Source: Mycolicibacterium canariasense (lineage in GTDB: Bacteria > Actinomycetota > Actinomycetes > Mycobacteriales > Mycobacteriaceae). Taken from it: DNA of 64,000 nucleotides. The translations under genes and the position numbers were made by a program. The notes under the pieces were generated by a model. It was not told where the DNA came from. It worked only from the letters and a program-made list of their open reading frames with translations, and searched no databases. Positions within the stretch are counted from its first letter, which is position 1; every line of letters begins with the position of its first letter. The DNA lies in the NCBI RefSeq assembly GCF_002101555.1, contig NZ_LQOL01000034.1, positions 1-64,000 of the forward strand, written 5' to 3'. Below are positions 37,049-44,993 of the stretch, in pieces.

Positions 37049-37617
37049 GGGGTGCGCCGGGTCAAGGTTTCATAAGCGAGGCGCCCTCTGGTGAAGGTCG
37101 CGGCGTCACCGCCTTGGTCCGGATGATGCCGGGCGGCGTACCGACGCCACGCTCGCCGCACGTCTGCGACGGTGAAAACCTCGCCCAGCCCGAGCACCTT
37201 GCGTGGATCGTCGGGCGGCTCGGGCAACTGTGGCAGCCCCATGGCGGGATCTCCCGTGGACGATCTCGTCGAGCCGCCCGGCGGCCGTGGATTACCCGAA
37301 GTGGCCTTCTTGCCAGCCGCTTTCTTGCCGGGGGCTTTCTTACCGACAGCTTTCTTACCGGGCGCCTTCTTTCCGGCAGCTTTCTTGACGGCCTTCTTCG
37401 CCGGGGCCTTCTTTGCGACCTTCTTCGCGGCTTTCTTGGCCGGTCGCGCGGAGTCACCTGCATCCGATCGCCGTGCTGGTTGTCCCACGGGCGGCGCCCT
37501 TTCGGTACGGGCCGTCCGGCAGCGCGAAGGCTGCCTTACGACATCAGAACAAGGCCGCCCCTGGGGCGGCGATTTGTCATACCCACCGACCGGTTCGATC
37601 GAAACCACCCACAGCAT
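37045..37617 (-). CDS. J-domain protein with histone-like Lys/Ala-rich region
   Basis: The C-terminal 60 residues form a J-like domain (KVLGLGEVFTVADVRRAWRRYAARHHPDQGGD) with the diagnostic HPD, the motif that stimulates Hsp70 ATPase. Before it, about residues 58-105 are AAKK/APGKK/AVGKK units like the C-terminal tail of mycobacterial HupB or eukaryotic H1, which bind DNA or polyanions. The ATG at 37617 gives 190 residues, but the first 40 residues are uncharacteristic and the true start may be internal. It overlaps the MFS gene by 4 bases. Combination of J domain and histone-like region is unusual. Confidence 0.65.
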   Translation of the reverse strand: MLWVVSIEPVGGYDKSPPQGRPCSDVVRQPSRCRTARTERAPPVGQPARRSDAGDSARPAKKAAKKVAKKAPAKKAVKKAAGKKAPGKKAVGKKAPGKKAAGKKATSGNPRPPGGSTRSSTGDPAMGLPQLPEPPDDPRKVLGLGEVFTVADVRRAWRRYAARHHPDQGGDAATFTRGRLAYETLTRRTP

Positions 37618-37643
37618 TGGCCAAGGAATCTCGAAGGGACTGG

Positions 37644-38150
37644 CTAGGTTATGACGACGTCATCCCAGCTGGCCGTGATCTCGGCCGCGTTCTCGCCGAT
37701 GGCGGCATGCACCACGCGGGCGGCTTCCCTGCGCAGGGCGTCGCCGTCCTGAAGATACGTGCGGTCGCGCGGCTCGGCTCCGACTCCGATCAAATGCACG
37801 TGCACCGCGGTCAATTGCTCTGCATCGACCCGCAGTTCGACGTCGGCGATCGCCGCCGCGACGTCAGCCGCCGGCTGGGCAAGGGCCGACGTGAGCAACT
37901 TCGCCAACGCGATGTGACTCACGTTGATACCCGGCTGCGAGGTGCGGATCGGTTTACCTTGGCGGGGAAGTGCCGAAATGCGTTGGGTGATGGAGGCTCG
38001 TAGATTCCGCAGCGCCGCACCGGTCTGTGACCACCGTTCGTCGGCGTCGAGCTCGGATTCACTCAGACCGGCGAAGCGGCGGGTGGCGTCGGCGATCCAC
38101 GCGGTCGCTTGCGCGGTCGCTTCGTAGTCGTCGTCGGCTGCCGTACTCAT
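37644..38150 (-). CDS. Conserved hypothetical protein downstream of an ECF sigma gene
   Basis: The 168-residue protein has no signal or membrane segment. The N-terminal half is helical (ATAWIADATRRFAGLSESELDADERW). The C-terminal half contains IADVELRVDAEQLTAVHVHLIGVG and VVHAAIGENAAEITASWDDVVI, a beta-alpha pattern that by eye resembles the Asp23-like proteins encoded divergently. GGAG stands 7 bases before the ATG at 38150. It lies 76 bases after the sigma gene, so it may be a regulator or partner of the sigma factor, but this is inference. Confidence 0.65.
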   Translation of the reverse strand: MSTAADDDYEATAQATAWIADATRRFAGLSESELDADERWSQTGAALRNLRASITQRISALPRQGKPIRTSQPGINVSHIALAKLLTSALAQPAADVAAAIADVELRVDAEQLTAVHVHLIGVGAEPRDRTYLQDGDALRREAARVVHAAIGENAAEITASWDDVVIT

Positions 38151-38226
38151 CGAATCTCCAAAATGGTTTCGTTGCTCAGTGTCACGCATACGTCCGTGGC
38201 TGTACAGCCCACCGAGTGCGGCGGCA

Positions 38227-38787
38227 TCATGGTTTGAACTCCTCAAGCGTTGTGGCCAGGCGTTTTCTGGTCCGCTGTAAGTGCCCGCGCACCGAGCCTT
38301 CGGTGGTGTTCAGCACCGTCGCGATTTCCGAGAGGGACAGGTCGTACACCTCGCGCAGCCACCATGCCGCGCGAGCCTGATACGGCAACCGGGCCAACTC
38401 CCGGTTCAAAGCCGTCATGAACGCGCTGTGCTCGGCCTGCTGACCTGGCCCCGGCCGGAGGTCGGCGGCCTCGGCGGCCGAGTCGAGATCGTTCTGCGGG
38501 CGCCGGCGACGCAAGGCGTCGACGGTCTTCCGCGATGCCAACGCGTAGAGCCAGGTGCGGAACTGAGAATGAAATGCAAAGGTCGGCAACGCCTTCCACG
38601 CGGCGATGAACGTCTCCTGAACGATGTCGTCGCAATCGGCGGATTCCGGATAGGTGTGCGCGATGAAACGCCACAGCGCCGCGGCGTGCCGGGCGACCAG
38701 GACGTCGAACGCGGCCGCGTCACCCCGCTGCGCCCGGCGGGCCAGCGTGTTGTCGGGCAGGGAATCGAGCACGTCGTCGATCGGCAC
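38227..38787 (-). CDS. ECF-type RNA polymerase sigma factor
   Basis: A 186-residue sigma factor with region 2 (ADCDDIVQETFIAAWKALPTF then FRTWLYALASRKTVDALRRR) and region 4 (LARLPYQARAAWWLREVYDLSLSEIATVLNTTEGSVRGHLQRTRKRL). There is no C-terminal extra domain and no recognised anti-sigma gene adjacent. It is divergent from asp23, 140 bases apart, so it likely drives the envelope-stress genes on both sides. GTG start with GGAGGA 8 bases upstream. Confidence 0.88.
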   Translation of the reverse strand: MPIDDVLDSLPDNTLARRAQRGDAAAFDVLVARHAAALWRFIAHTYPESADCDDIVQETFIAAWKALPTFAFHSQFRTWLYALASRKTVDALRRRRPQNDLDSAAEAADLRPGPGQQAEHSAFMTALNRELARLPYQARAAWWLREVYDLSLSEIATVLNTTEGSVRGHLQRTRKRLATTLEEFKP

Positions 38788-38883
38788 GCGGCGTCCTCCA
38801 AGTCTTGTCTCGAAAACCGGGGAGTGTGTTCTACGTCTCGTTGGCGTGCGCTCTGCCCGCCCCGGCGCGACAAAACGATTGTG

Positions 38884-38900
38884 CCGGACACAACGTCCGG
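38884..38900. promoter_or_regulatory. Palindrome between the ECF sigma gene and asp23
   Basis: CCGGAC-ACAAC-GTCCGG is a perfect 6-bp inverted repeat 27 bases before the asp23 start, in the 140-base divergent gap. It could be an operator for a dimeric regulator or part of the sigma-dependent promoter. No other clear -35/-10 pair was found. Confidence 0.35.
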
Positions 38901-38927
38901 GTCAGCCGAGGAACGAAGGAGTTACCG

Positions 38928-39392
38928 ATGACCGCAGCAACGCAGCCGCACGAAGCTGGTACGCCCACATCCCCTGGCGCCGCGCTGGAGAAGCTGGTCA
39001 GCGACCACGGGTCCACCACGATCGCCGACATCGTCGTGTCGAAGATCGCGGGCATTGCGACCCGCGAGGTGGACGGGGTCTACGACCTTGGCGGTCAGGC
39101 GGCCAGAGTCGTGGGAAAGCTCCGCGAGACCCTGCCGGGTGCCCGCGACCTCACCCAGGGGGTCGCCGTCGAGGTCGGTGAGCGGCAGGCGGCCGTCGAC
39201 ATCGGCGTCGTCGCCGAGTACGGCGTGGCCATCCACGACCTGGCCGAAGGTATTCGCAGCAATGTCGTTGCCGCGGTGGAGAACATGACCGGTCTGGAGG
39301 TGACCGAAGTCAACATCACGGTGCACGACGTGCACTTCGAGGACGACGATCGCGGCGACACAGCCGGCGACGCCCGGCCACGGGTTCAGTGA
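38928..39392 (+). CDS. Asp23/Gls24 family envelope stress protein
   Basis: The 154-residue protein starts with a flexible segment, then the Asp23 domain: STTIADIVVSKIAGIATREVDGVYDL, LTQGVAVEVGERQAAVDIGVVAEYG, and VVAAVENMTGLEVTEVNITVHDVHF. Asp23 proteins gather under the membrane and respond to cell-wall stress in Firmicutes. GAAGGAG precedes the ATG by 7 bases. Four rightward genes follow with overlaps of 4 bases or a 1-base gap, forming an operon similar to Asp23/AmaP/DUF2273 operons of Gram-positives. Confidence 0.88.
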   Translation: MTAATQPHEAGTPTSPGAALEKLVSDHGSTTIADIVVSKIAGIATREVDGVYDLGGQAARVVGKLRETLPGARDLTQGVAVEVGERQAAVDIGVVAEYGVAIHDLAEGIRSNVVAAVENMTGLEVTEVNITVHDVHFEDDDRGDTAGDARPRVQ

Positions 39393-39694
39393 CCGAATCG
39401 AGTGCCGCACGCGTCAACCGTGTCCTCGCGGCGGTGACCGCGGTCGACGGCGTCGTCGGCCTGCATTCCGGCCCCGGAGTGCCCAGTACGCATCTGCCCG
39501 GCCGGACGGTGGCCGGGCTGCGGCTAGGACCGCAGGGCGGCAGGGTGCACGTGATCGTGCGGCTGGGCGATTCGTTGCTTGTCACGGCCGAACGGGTCCG
39601 GGCGGTGGCCACCGAGGCGGCCGGGATCCCGGTCGATGTGGTCGTCGGTGATGTCACCGTCCCTCACCCGGAGAATCAGGAGAGGCAATCATGA
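39389..39694 (+). CDS. Asp23-like small protein
   Basis: This 101-residue product keeps an Asp23-like order (RVNRVLAAVTAVDGVVGLHSG, GGRVHVIVRLGDSLLVTAERVRAVATEAAG, VDVVVGDV) but is shorter and lacks the N-terminal part. GTG start overlaps the asp23 stop by 4 bases, and its stop overlaps the next ATG by 4 bases. A partner of Asp23 in the same membrane-associated complex is inferred. Confidence 0.75.
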   Translation: MTESSAARVNRVLAAVTAVDGVVGLHSGPGVPSTHLPGRTVAGLRLGPQGGRVHVIVRLGDSLLVTAERVRAVATEAAGIPVDVVVGDVTVPHPENQERQS

Positions 39695-39870
39695 ACGGAA
39701 AGTATTTACCGACAGTTCTTTTCGCGGGACTGTTGCTGGCGCTCGCCGCGGTCACCGGCGGTCTTGGCGGGTTCCTGCTGGCATTGGTGCTGGGCGCCGC
39801 CTGCGCCGCCGTGGGAGCGCACCTGGACGGGGCCATCGATCTGACCGCGCTCGGCCGCCAGAGGGGCTGA
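39691..39870 (+). CDS. Small membrane protein, DUF2273-like
   Basis: A 59-residue protein: MNGKYLPTVLFAGLLLALAA, then a glycine turn, then a second hydrophobic segment (GGFLLALVLGAACAAVGA) and a polar C-terminus with LDLTALGRQRG-like ending. Two membrane helices with a G-rich turn and location inside an asp23 operon fit DUF2273, which anchors Asp23 at the membrane in other Gram-positives. ATGA overlap with the preceding gene; AGGAGAGG upstream. Confidence 0.75.
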   Translation: MNGKYLPTVLFAGLLLALAAVTGGLGGFLLALVLGAACAAVGAHLDGAIDLTALGRQRG

Positions 39871-39871
39871 G

Positions 39872-39979
39872 ATGACCACCGAGGTGATGGAGCCCGCCGA
39901 CGCACCCGCCCGACGGGGACGGACCATCGTCGAGGACACGGTCTGTCGCCGACTGGTCGAATGCACCGTACTGACCTGA
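39872..39979 (+). pseudogene. Truncated N-terminus of a second Asp23 paralogue
   Basis: A 35-codon frame one base after the DUF2273-like gene reads MTTEVMEPADAPARRGRTIV then EDTVCRRLVECTVLT and stops. Asp23 paralogues in actinobacterial operons begin with a similar acidic stretch then RGRT(V/I)..D.V..R. and continue over 100 residues. One frame over, the sequence after the stop reads EAVGVRRG, which would extend the helix, so a frameshift is likely. It could also be a real short peptide. Confidence 0.5.
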
Positions 39980-40077
39980 GGCCGTAGGTGTCCGGCGCGG
40001 ACCAGGGATTGCGCCGGTCGAAATAACAACGGGCAGAACATCATCGGATGACTGCCCTCGACGAAAGGAAGATTGCG

Positions 40078-40290
40078 ATGGGAATCGCAGACGATGCCAA
40101 GAACAAGGCCCAGGACCTCAAGGGGCAGGCGAAGGAAGCTGTCGGCTCGGCGACGGGCAACTCTGACCTGGAATCCGAAGGTCAGCTGGATCAGGCCGTC
40201 GCGGCGGTGAAGGATCACATCGCGGATGCGGCGGACAAGGTCAAAGACGGTGTCGAGGCCGTCAAGGACAGGTTGACCGGTAACTCGTAA
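40078..40290 (+). CDS. CsbD family stress protein
   Basis: The 70-residue hydrophilic protein MGIADDAKNKAQDLKGQAKE... with GSATGNSDLESEGQLDQA matches CsbD, a general-stress protein family controlled by sigma-B in Bacillus; function unknown. Lys/Ala-rich amphipathic helices predominate. ATG 40078 follows AAAGGAAG; an upstream in-frame ATG (40048) is less likely. It closes the stress operon and is followed by a strong terminator. Confidence 0.88.
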   Translation: MGIADDAKNKAQDLKGQAKEAVGSATGNSDLESEGQLDQAVAAVKDHIADAADKVKDGVEAVKDRLTGNS

Positions 40291-40300
40291 TCGGGTGTGA

Positions 40301-40338
40301 CAAGGGTGGTACCGGGCCGCAACCCGGTACCACCCTTG
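40301..40338 (+). terminator. Intrinsic terminator after csbD
   Basis: A perfect 16-bp stem (40301-40316 with 40323-40338) closes on a 6-nt loop. It ends the asp23-csbD unit. Confidence 0.88.
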
Positions 40339-40387
40339 CGTTCGCGACAAGGGTGCCCCGGCAGTCATCGACATCCGGCACTTGCCG

Positions 40388-40409
40388 ATCTACCTACTAG
40401 AAGGTAGAT
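40388..40409. promoter_or_regulatory. TetR operator copy 1
   Basis: ATCTACCT-ACTAGA-AGGTAGAT, with 8-base inverted arms, ends 7 bases before the ATG of the TetR gene. This fits autorepression. A related copy lies just after the same gene. Confidence 0.75.
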
Positions 40410-40416
40410 TGGCTGT

Positions 40417-41022
40417 ATGTCGAGCACCGTGTCCACCCCTGAGGCGATCCTTCGGTGCGCGCGTACATCCATCATCGCCGGGGGCTACAACGGCTTCAGC
40501 TACGCCGATATCGCCGCGGTCGTCGGCATTCGCAAGGCCAGCATCCACCATCATTTCCCGACGAAGGTCGACCTCGTCCGAACCCTCGTGCAGCAGTATC
40601 GTGCGGAAGCCGAGGCGGGAATCGCTCACATCGAGCGCCACCATCCGGACCCACTCGATCAACTCCGCAGCTATATCGGCTACTGGGAGTCGTGCATCGG
40701 GGAGCCCGAAACCAGTTACTGCCTTTGTGCATTACTGGCAACGCAAATTCCCGTCCTCCCCGACGAGATCGTGTTCGAGGTGCGGTCCTACTTCCGACAC
40801 CTGTCGGCCTGGCTGACGTCCGTGCTCGAACGCGGCGCTCGGCAGGGCACCTTCGCGCTGACCCATGACGCTCACACCGAAGCCGAAGCGTTGATGGCCG
40901 CCGTACACGGCGCCATGCTGTCGGCGCGGGCCTACGGAGACCCGCACGCTTTCGCTGCGGTCACCCAACCGGTCGTCGAGCGACTGTGCGCCAACCCGTC
41001 GACAGCGAAGCAGCGCCAGTAG
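40417..41022 (+). CDS. TetR family regulator
   Basis: A 201-residue TetR protein with an N-terminal HTH (YNGFSYADIAAVVGIRKASIHHHFPTKVDLVRTLVQQY) and a ligand domain with two close cysteines (SYCLCALLATQ) as in the YcdC/TetR_C-type C-terminal families. Palindromes at both ends of the gene suggest it represses itself and the downstream DUF308 gene. The inducer is unknown; the Cys pair could be redox-active but this is speculative. Confidence 0.88.
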   Translation: MSSTVSTPEAILRCARTSIIAGGYNGFSYADIAAVVGIRKASIHHHFPTKVDLVRTLVQQYRAEAEAGIAHIERHHPDPLDQLRSYIGYWESCIGEPETSYCLCALLATQIPVLPDEIVFEVRSYFRHLSAWLTSVLERGARQGTFALTHDAHTEAEALMAAVHGAMLSARAYGDPHAFAAVTQPVVERLCANPSTAKQRQ

Positions 41023-41044
41023 TACCACCTACTGATAGGTAGAA
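41023..41044. promoter_or_regulatory. TetR operator copy 2
   Basis: Begins directly after the TetR stop codon. Aligned without gaps it matches copy 1 at 15 of 22 positions, including the ACCTACT and AGGTAGA halves at the same spacing. It precedes the DUF308 membrane protein gene by about 115 bases and so probably controls it. Confidence 0.65.
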
Positions 41045-41160
41045 CACTTGCCGAAGCCGTCCGTGGCTTCGGTTGACCCGCCATGTGCGGGTACGGCACG
41101 AGCGGAGCGGGTTTCATCCTCGCTCTCATCGCTGGTGCTCACCGAGATAGAGGAGAGATG

Positions 41161-41745
41161 ATGACAGAGACCGTCGGTGAAGTGCGGCAGACCACTGGTG
41201 GAGATGCCTGGCTGAAGCGTTATTACTTTGCCCGCGCGGCATTTTCGATTGTCTGGGTGGGCGCCGCCGTCAGCCTGGCGGACGCCGCGACGGCCGTGGT
41301 TGCCACACTCCTGCTGATCTACCCGGCATGGGATGCGGCCGCCAATGTGGTGGACGCTCGGCGCAACGGCGGGCTGCGGAGCAACCCGACACAGGCTTTC
41401 AACACCGTGGTGAGTTCGGTGACAACCATCGCCGTCGCGGTCGCGTTGGCGTCGAGCATGAACGACGTGCTCCGAGTGTTCGGGATCTGGGCTTCGCTGT
41501 CGGGTCTGCTGCAACTGGCCACCGCCGTGCGCCGGTGGAAGAGCCACGGGGCACAGTGGCCGATGATCATCAGCGGCATCCAATCCACGGCAGCAGGGGT
41601 CAGCTTCGTCATCAAAGCGGGTGGCCCCGTGGCACCTCAGGTGGATGCCATCGCACCGTACGCCGCCTTCGGTGCGTTCTATTTCCTGATTTCGGCGCTC
41701 TGGCTGACGTTCACGCAGGCCCGTCGTCGTCGCATAAGCGGTTAG
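41161..41745 (+). CDS. DUF308 membrane protein
   Basis: The protein (about 194 residues) has six hydrophobic segments by eye, such as FSIVWVGAAVSLADAATAVV and VSSVTTIAVAVALASSM. Helices paired by short loops resemble HdeD/DUF308 acid-resistance membrane proteins. GAGGAGAG lies just before two adjacent ATGs (41158, 41161); the second has the better spacing. It follows a TetR operator copy and is the probable target of that regulator. The substrate or role is unknown. Confidence 0.75.
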   Translation: MTETVGEVRQTTGGDAWLKRYYFARAAFSIVWVGAAVSLADAATAVVATLLLIYPAWDAAANVVDARRNGGLRSNPTQAFNTVVSSVTTIAVAVALASSMNDVLRVFGIWASLSGLLQLATAVRRWKSHGAQWPMIISGIQSTAAGVSFVIKAGGPVAPQVDAIAPYAAFGAFYFLISALWLTFTQARRRRISG

Positions 41746-41899
41746 CGGACATCATCGTTCTCGGCTAGCGTCGCAAGGAGCGGGTGGAGCATTTCGGCCC
41801 GTGCTGATACCGCGATCTTGCGCCGCCCGCATCGTCAATTCGACAGGGCAGCGGCGAGTTCGCCGGTGAACGCCTCGAATCGGAGAGGATCAACTGCAG

Positions 41900-42535
41900 A
41901 TGAACGGCGACGTTGTGGCTTTGTTGGCCATCGCCGGGGCCATCGCGATCGGCGCGATAAGCCCCGGGCCGAGTTTCGTGATGGTGGCGCAGACGGCATT
42001 GTCGACCACACCACGCAACGGTCGTGTTGCTGCTCTCGGAATCGGCTGTGGCGGACTCGTTTTCGCTACGGCCGCGACGACCGGGCTGGGCGCCGCGCTG
42101 ATCTACGCAGGGCCACTGTTCCTGGTGCTGAAGATCGCGGGCGGCATCTACCTGATCTATCTCGGGGTTCGGCTCTGGCGGAGCAGCACCCACGAGACGG
42201 GCGCCCTGCAGGCGCAGGACGTTGCGACCAGCCGGACATTCGTCACCGCGCTGTTGACACAGCTGAGCAACCCGAAGGCGATCGTCGTGTACGGCAGTGT
42301 GTTCGCCACCGCGCTCCCGCTGCGCCCGGCACCGTGGCTGTTGGTCGCACTGCCCATCACCGTGACCGCCGTCGAGGCGTGCTGGTATCTGATCGTGGCG
42401 ACCGTGATGTCACGGCCGGCGCCGAGGCGGGCGTATCTGCGGGGCGCCGCAGTGATCGACCGGCTTGCCGGCATCGCCATGGGTGGGCTCGGCGCTTTCT
42501 TCGCCATCGACGGGGTGCGGCGCGCGGTCCAGTAG
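41900..42535 (+). CDS. LysE/RhtB family amino acid exporter
   Basis: A 211-residue protein with six helices and family motifs ISPGPSFVMVAQTAL near the N-terminus, GGIYLIYLGVRLWRS and LLTQLSNPKAIVVYGSVF. LysE/RhtB members export amino acids or related small molecules; the actual substrate cannot be told. GAGAGGATC lies upstream of the ATG. It is monocistronic and convergent with the antiporter gene. Confidence 0.87.
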   Translation: MNGDVVALLAIAGAIAIGAISPGPSFVMVAQTALSTTPRNGRVAALGIGCGGLVFATAATTGLGAALIYAGPLFLVLKIAGGIYLIYLGVRLWRSSTHETGALQAQDVATSRTFVTALLTQLSNPKAIVVYGSVFATALPLRPAPWLLVALPITVTAVEACWYLIVATVMSRPAPRRAYLRGAAVIDRLAGIAMGGLGAFFAIDGVRRAVQ

Positions 42536-42613
42536 TTGCCGCACACCTGCGACCCGCGTCGGCAGCGCAGGCATCGGCTTGGCGTGGGTACGCGAGGCGC
42601 GGGTGCGGGTGGC

Positions 42614-44194
42614 TCAGCCTTCCAGCCGCGACTCTTCCAGGTCCAGGTCGCGCAGGATCCGGTTGAGAACCTCGTTGGACAGCCGACCCTCCCTGCGCAT
42701 GGTGAGCAGCGTCTGCCGCTGAGCCTGCAGCACCAAGCGGACCATCTGCTGATAGGCGCCGGAACGGTCCTCGTAGCCGTCGTCCTCGATCTTGCCCAAC
42801 CGCGCCGCGAAGCGCCGCGACCGGTACTCGTAGAGCGCGCGCATCCGTTGCACGGTTTCCTCGCGCGCCCAATCCTCGTCGGCCAGCAGGTCGATCTGGG
42901 CTATCGCCGCCTTGGACGCCAGCAGCCGGGCGCGCACTTCTTCGTCGGTGTCGGGTTCTTCGTCGACGGGGTGTAGCCGGCGGATCAGGGCCGGCAGCGT
43001 GAGCCCCTGCGCCACCAGCGTGAAGAAGATGACGGCGAAGGTGAGGAACAGGATCAGGTCCCGCAGCGGGAACGGTCCGGTGTCGGTGGACAGCGGGATG
43101 GCCAGCGCGACGGCGAGGGAGACGGCGCCCCGCATGCCGCTCCACGCCGTGATCAATTGCCATGGCGCCGAACGCGGCCCGACCCGCGGCGGTGGCCGGC
43201 GTGCCAGCCGGCCGATGAGGGAGGGGACGGCGCAGAACCACAGCAGGCGCACCACGACCACGGTCCCGGCCGCGGCGAGCGCATACAGCGCCAGTGCCGG
43301 CAGCCGATAGTTGTGCAGCCCGGCGACGATGGCGTGCAACTGCAGTCCGGTGAGCGCGAACAGGGTGGCGTTGATCAGGAAGTCGACGATGTCCCAGACG
43401 AAGTAGCCCTGCAGCCGCGGACGCGCGTCCAGCACTTCCGGGCTGCGGATGGCCATGAAGATGCCTGCGGTGACGGTGGCCAGCACCCCGGATGCACCCA
43501 ACGCCTGCGCCGGGAGGAACGCGGCGTATCCGGTGAGCAGTGAGATGGTCACGCTGATCTGGGTATCGGTGATCCGTTCCCGGATCCACGCCGACATCCA
43601 GCCGACCGCCAGCCCGACCGCGACCCCGCCGATGACACCGAGGACGAAGTTGCGCCCAGCGTCGGCGAACGCGAAGCTGCCCGCGACCGTGGCGGCCACC
43701 GCCACGCGATAGGCGACCAGCGCGGTGGCGTCGTTGAACAGTCCTTCCCCTTCGATATCGCTGACCAGCCGGCGCGGGACGTCGAGTCGGTGCATGATGG
43801 CCGTGGCCGCCACCGGGTCGGTCGGCGACACGATCGCCCCGAGCACGAACGCGACCGGCCAGCTCATCCCCGGGATGACCAGGTGCGCCGCGCAGGCCAC
43901 GGCGGACATGGTGACCAGGACCAGGACCACCGAGTTGAGGGTCAGGCCACGGAAATTGCTGCGAAAGTCACCGAAGTTGGCGTAGATCGACGACTTGTAG
44001 AGCAGCGGTGGTAGGAACAGCGCCAGCACCAGTTCGGGATCGAGCCGGATATCGGGCAGGCCCGGGATGAAACCGAACGCGGCGCCGCCGAGCACCAGCA
44101 TGATCGGGTACGGAACCGACAGTCTGCAGGCGAGCGCGCCGAGGATGGCGACTGCCGCGAGCAAGCCGGTGACCACGACGTCGAGGTGACTCAC
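42614..44194 (-). CDS. Na+/H+ antiporter, CPA1/NhaP type
   Basis: A 526-residue antiporter with about twelve helices in the first 400 residues. The transport-site motif is EGEGLFNDATALVAYRVA (Asn-Asp pair of CPA1 exchangers), preceded by LGAIVSPTDPVAATAIMHRL. A 120-residue cytoplasmic C-terminal tail rich in charged helices follows (ASKAAIAQIDLLADEDWAREETVQRMRALYEYR) and probably regulates activity. GTG start. It moves protons against sodium or potassium for pH homeostasis. Confidence 0.9.
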   Translation of the reverse strand: MSHLDVVVTGLLAAVAILGALACRLSVPYPIMLVLGGAAFGFIPGLPDIRLDPELVLALFLPPLLYKSSIYANFGDFRSNFRGLTLNSVVLVLVTMSAVACAAHLVIPGMSWPVAFVLGAIVSPTDPVAATAIMHRLDVPRRLVSDIEGEGLFNDATALVAYRVAVAATVAGSFAFADAGRNFVLGVIGGVAVGLAVGWMSAWIRERITDTQISVTISLLTGYAAFLPAQALGASGVLATVTAGIFMAIRSPEVLDARPRLQGYFVWDIVDFLINATLFALTGLQLHAIVAGLHNYRLPALALYALAAAGTVVVVRLLWFCAVPSLIGRLARRPPPRVGPRSAPWQLITAWSGMRGAVSLAVALAIPLSTDTGPFPLRDLILFLTFAVIFFTLVAQGLTLPALIRRLHPVDEEPDTDEEVRARLLASKAAIAQIDLLADEDWAREETVQRMRALYEYRSRRFAARLGKIEDDGYEDRSGAYQQMVRLVLQAQRQTLLTMRREGRLSNEVLNRILRDLDLEESRLEG

Positions 44195-44260
44195 CCCACT
44201 ACCTTGTGGGCTACCACGGGTGGACGCAACGGATGTGCCGCCTGAGCGTGGCGGCGGGCG

Positions 44261-44866
44261 TCAGATGCAGGGGCGGAAGAAGGCGAACTTCACCGGCAGG
44301 CAGTTCTGGAACAGCTTCGGCATGCCGATCTTGGGCAGGCCCACCTTGGGTAGACCGACCTTCGGCACCCCGGGCGACGGCAGCGCCTGGGCGGCGTCGG
44401 CGACAGCCGACAGCGGGTTGATCGTGGGCACGGCACCGCCGGCGCCGTTCAACGCGAGGCCCGCGAAGTACAGCGCGTTCGCGGTGTCGGCCAGACCGCC
44501 GGAAATACTGGTCGGGATGTCGATGGCTGCGTTGACGATGCTGTTGACGTCGTTCAGCGTGCCCGGAATCCGGCGGACCTGGTCCAGCGTCCGCGCCGAG
44601 TTGGACCATTCCTCGGGGGTGACGTGTGCGATCGCGGGGGCCTCGGCCTTACGCAGGGCCTCCACCAGGCCGCTGCGGCACGCGCCGGTGTCGGCGTCGC
44701 GGACCTGGCCCCTCTTGCACGTCACGGGCGCGCAGTTGCCGTTGAACTCGGTCTGGCCCTCGGCACAGGACGCGGCGCTGGGCGCGGCGGTGATCACGGA
44801 CAGGGCGGCCAACGGGGTGAAGGCGGCCAGCGCGGCCGCGGTGTAGCGGCTTCTCGACATCTGCAC
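44261..44866 (-). CDS. Secreted Cys-containing protein of unknown function
   Basis: A 201-residue exported protein; the signal peptide ends near SAASCAEGQ. The mature N-terminus has a compact Cys cluster (SCAEGQTEFNGNCAPVTCKR then GACRSG), and the C-terminus has the repeat VGLPKVGLPKIGMPKL and two more cysteines (NCLPVKF, FRPCI). Six or seven cysteines suggest disulfides. Start may be GTG 44866 or ATG 44860. Small Cys-rich exported proteins of this shape recur in mycobacteria; I do not know their role. Confidence 0.72.
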   Translation of the reverse strand: MQMSRSRYTAAALAAFTPLAALSVITAAPSAASCAEGQTEFNGNCAPVTCKRGQVRDADTGACRSGLVEALRKAEAPAIAHVTPEEWSNSARTLDQVRRIPGTLNDVNSIVNAAIDIPTSISGGLADTANALYFAGLALNGAGGAVPTINPLSAVADAAQALPSPGVPKVGLPKVGLPKIGMPKLFQNCLPVKFAFFRPCI

Positions 44867-44993
44867 GGGTCGTCGTCCTCAATATGGCGTAGCGAATGAT
44901 CCGTAGTGAGTCTAGCCCAGCAACTGCGCTGGCGGTCGCCGCCGGCGCAACGCACGCTATTGTTCGGGCGCAACCGACGACAGGGGAGAGCCG

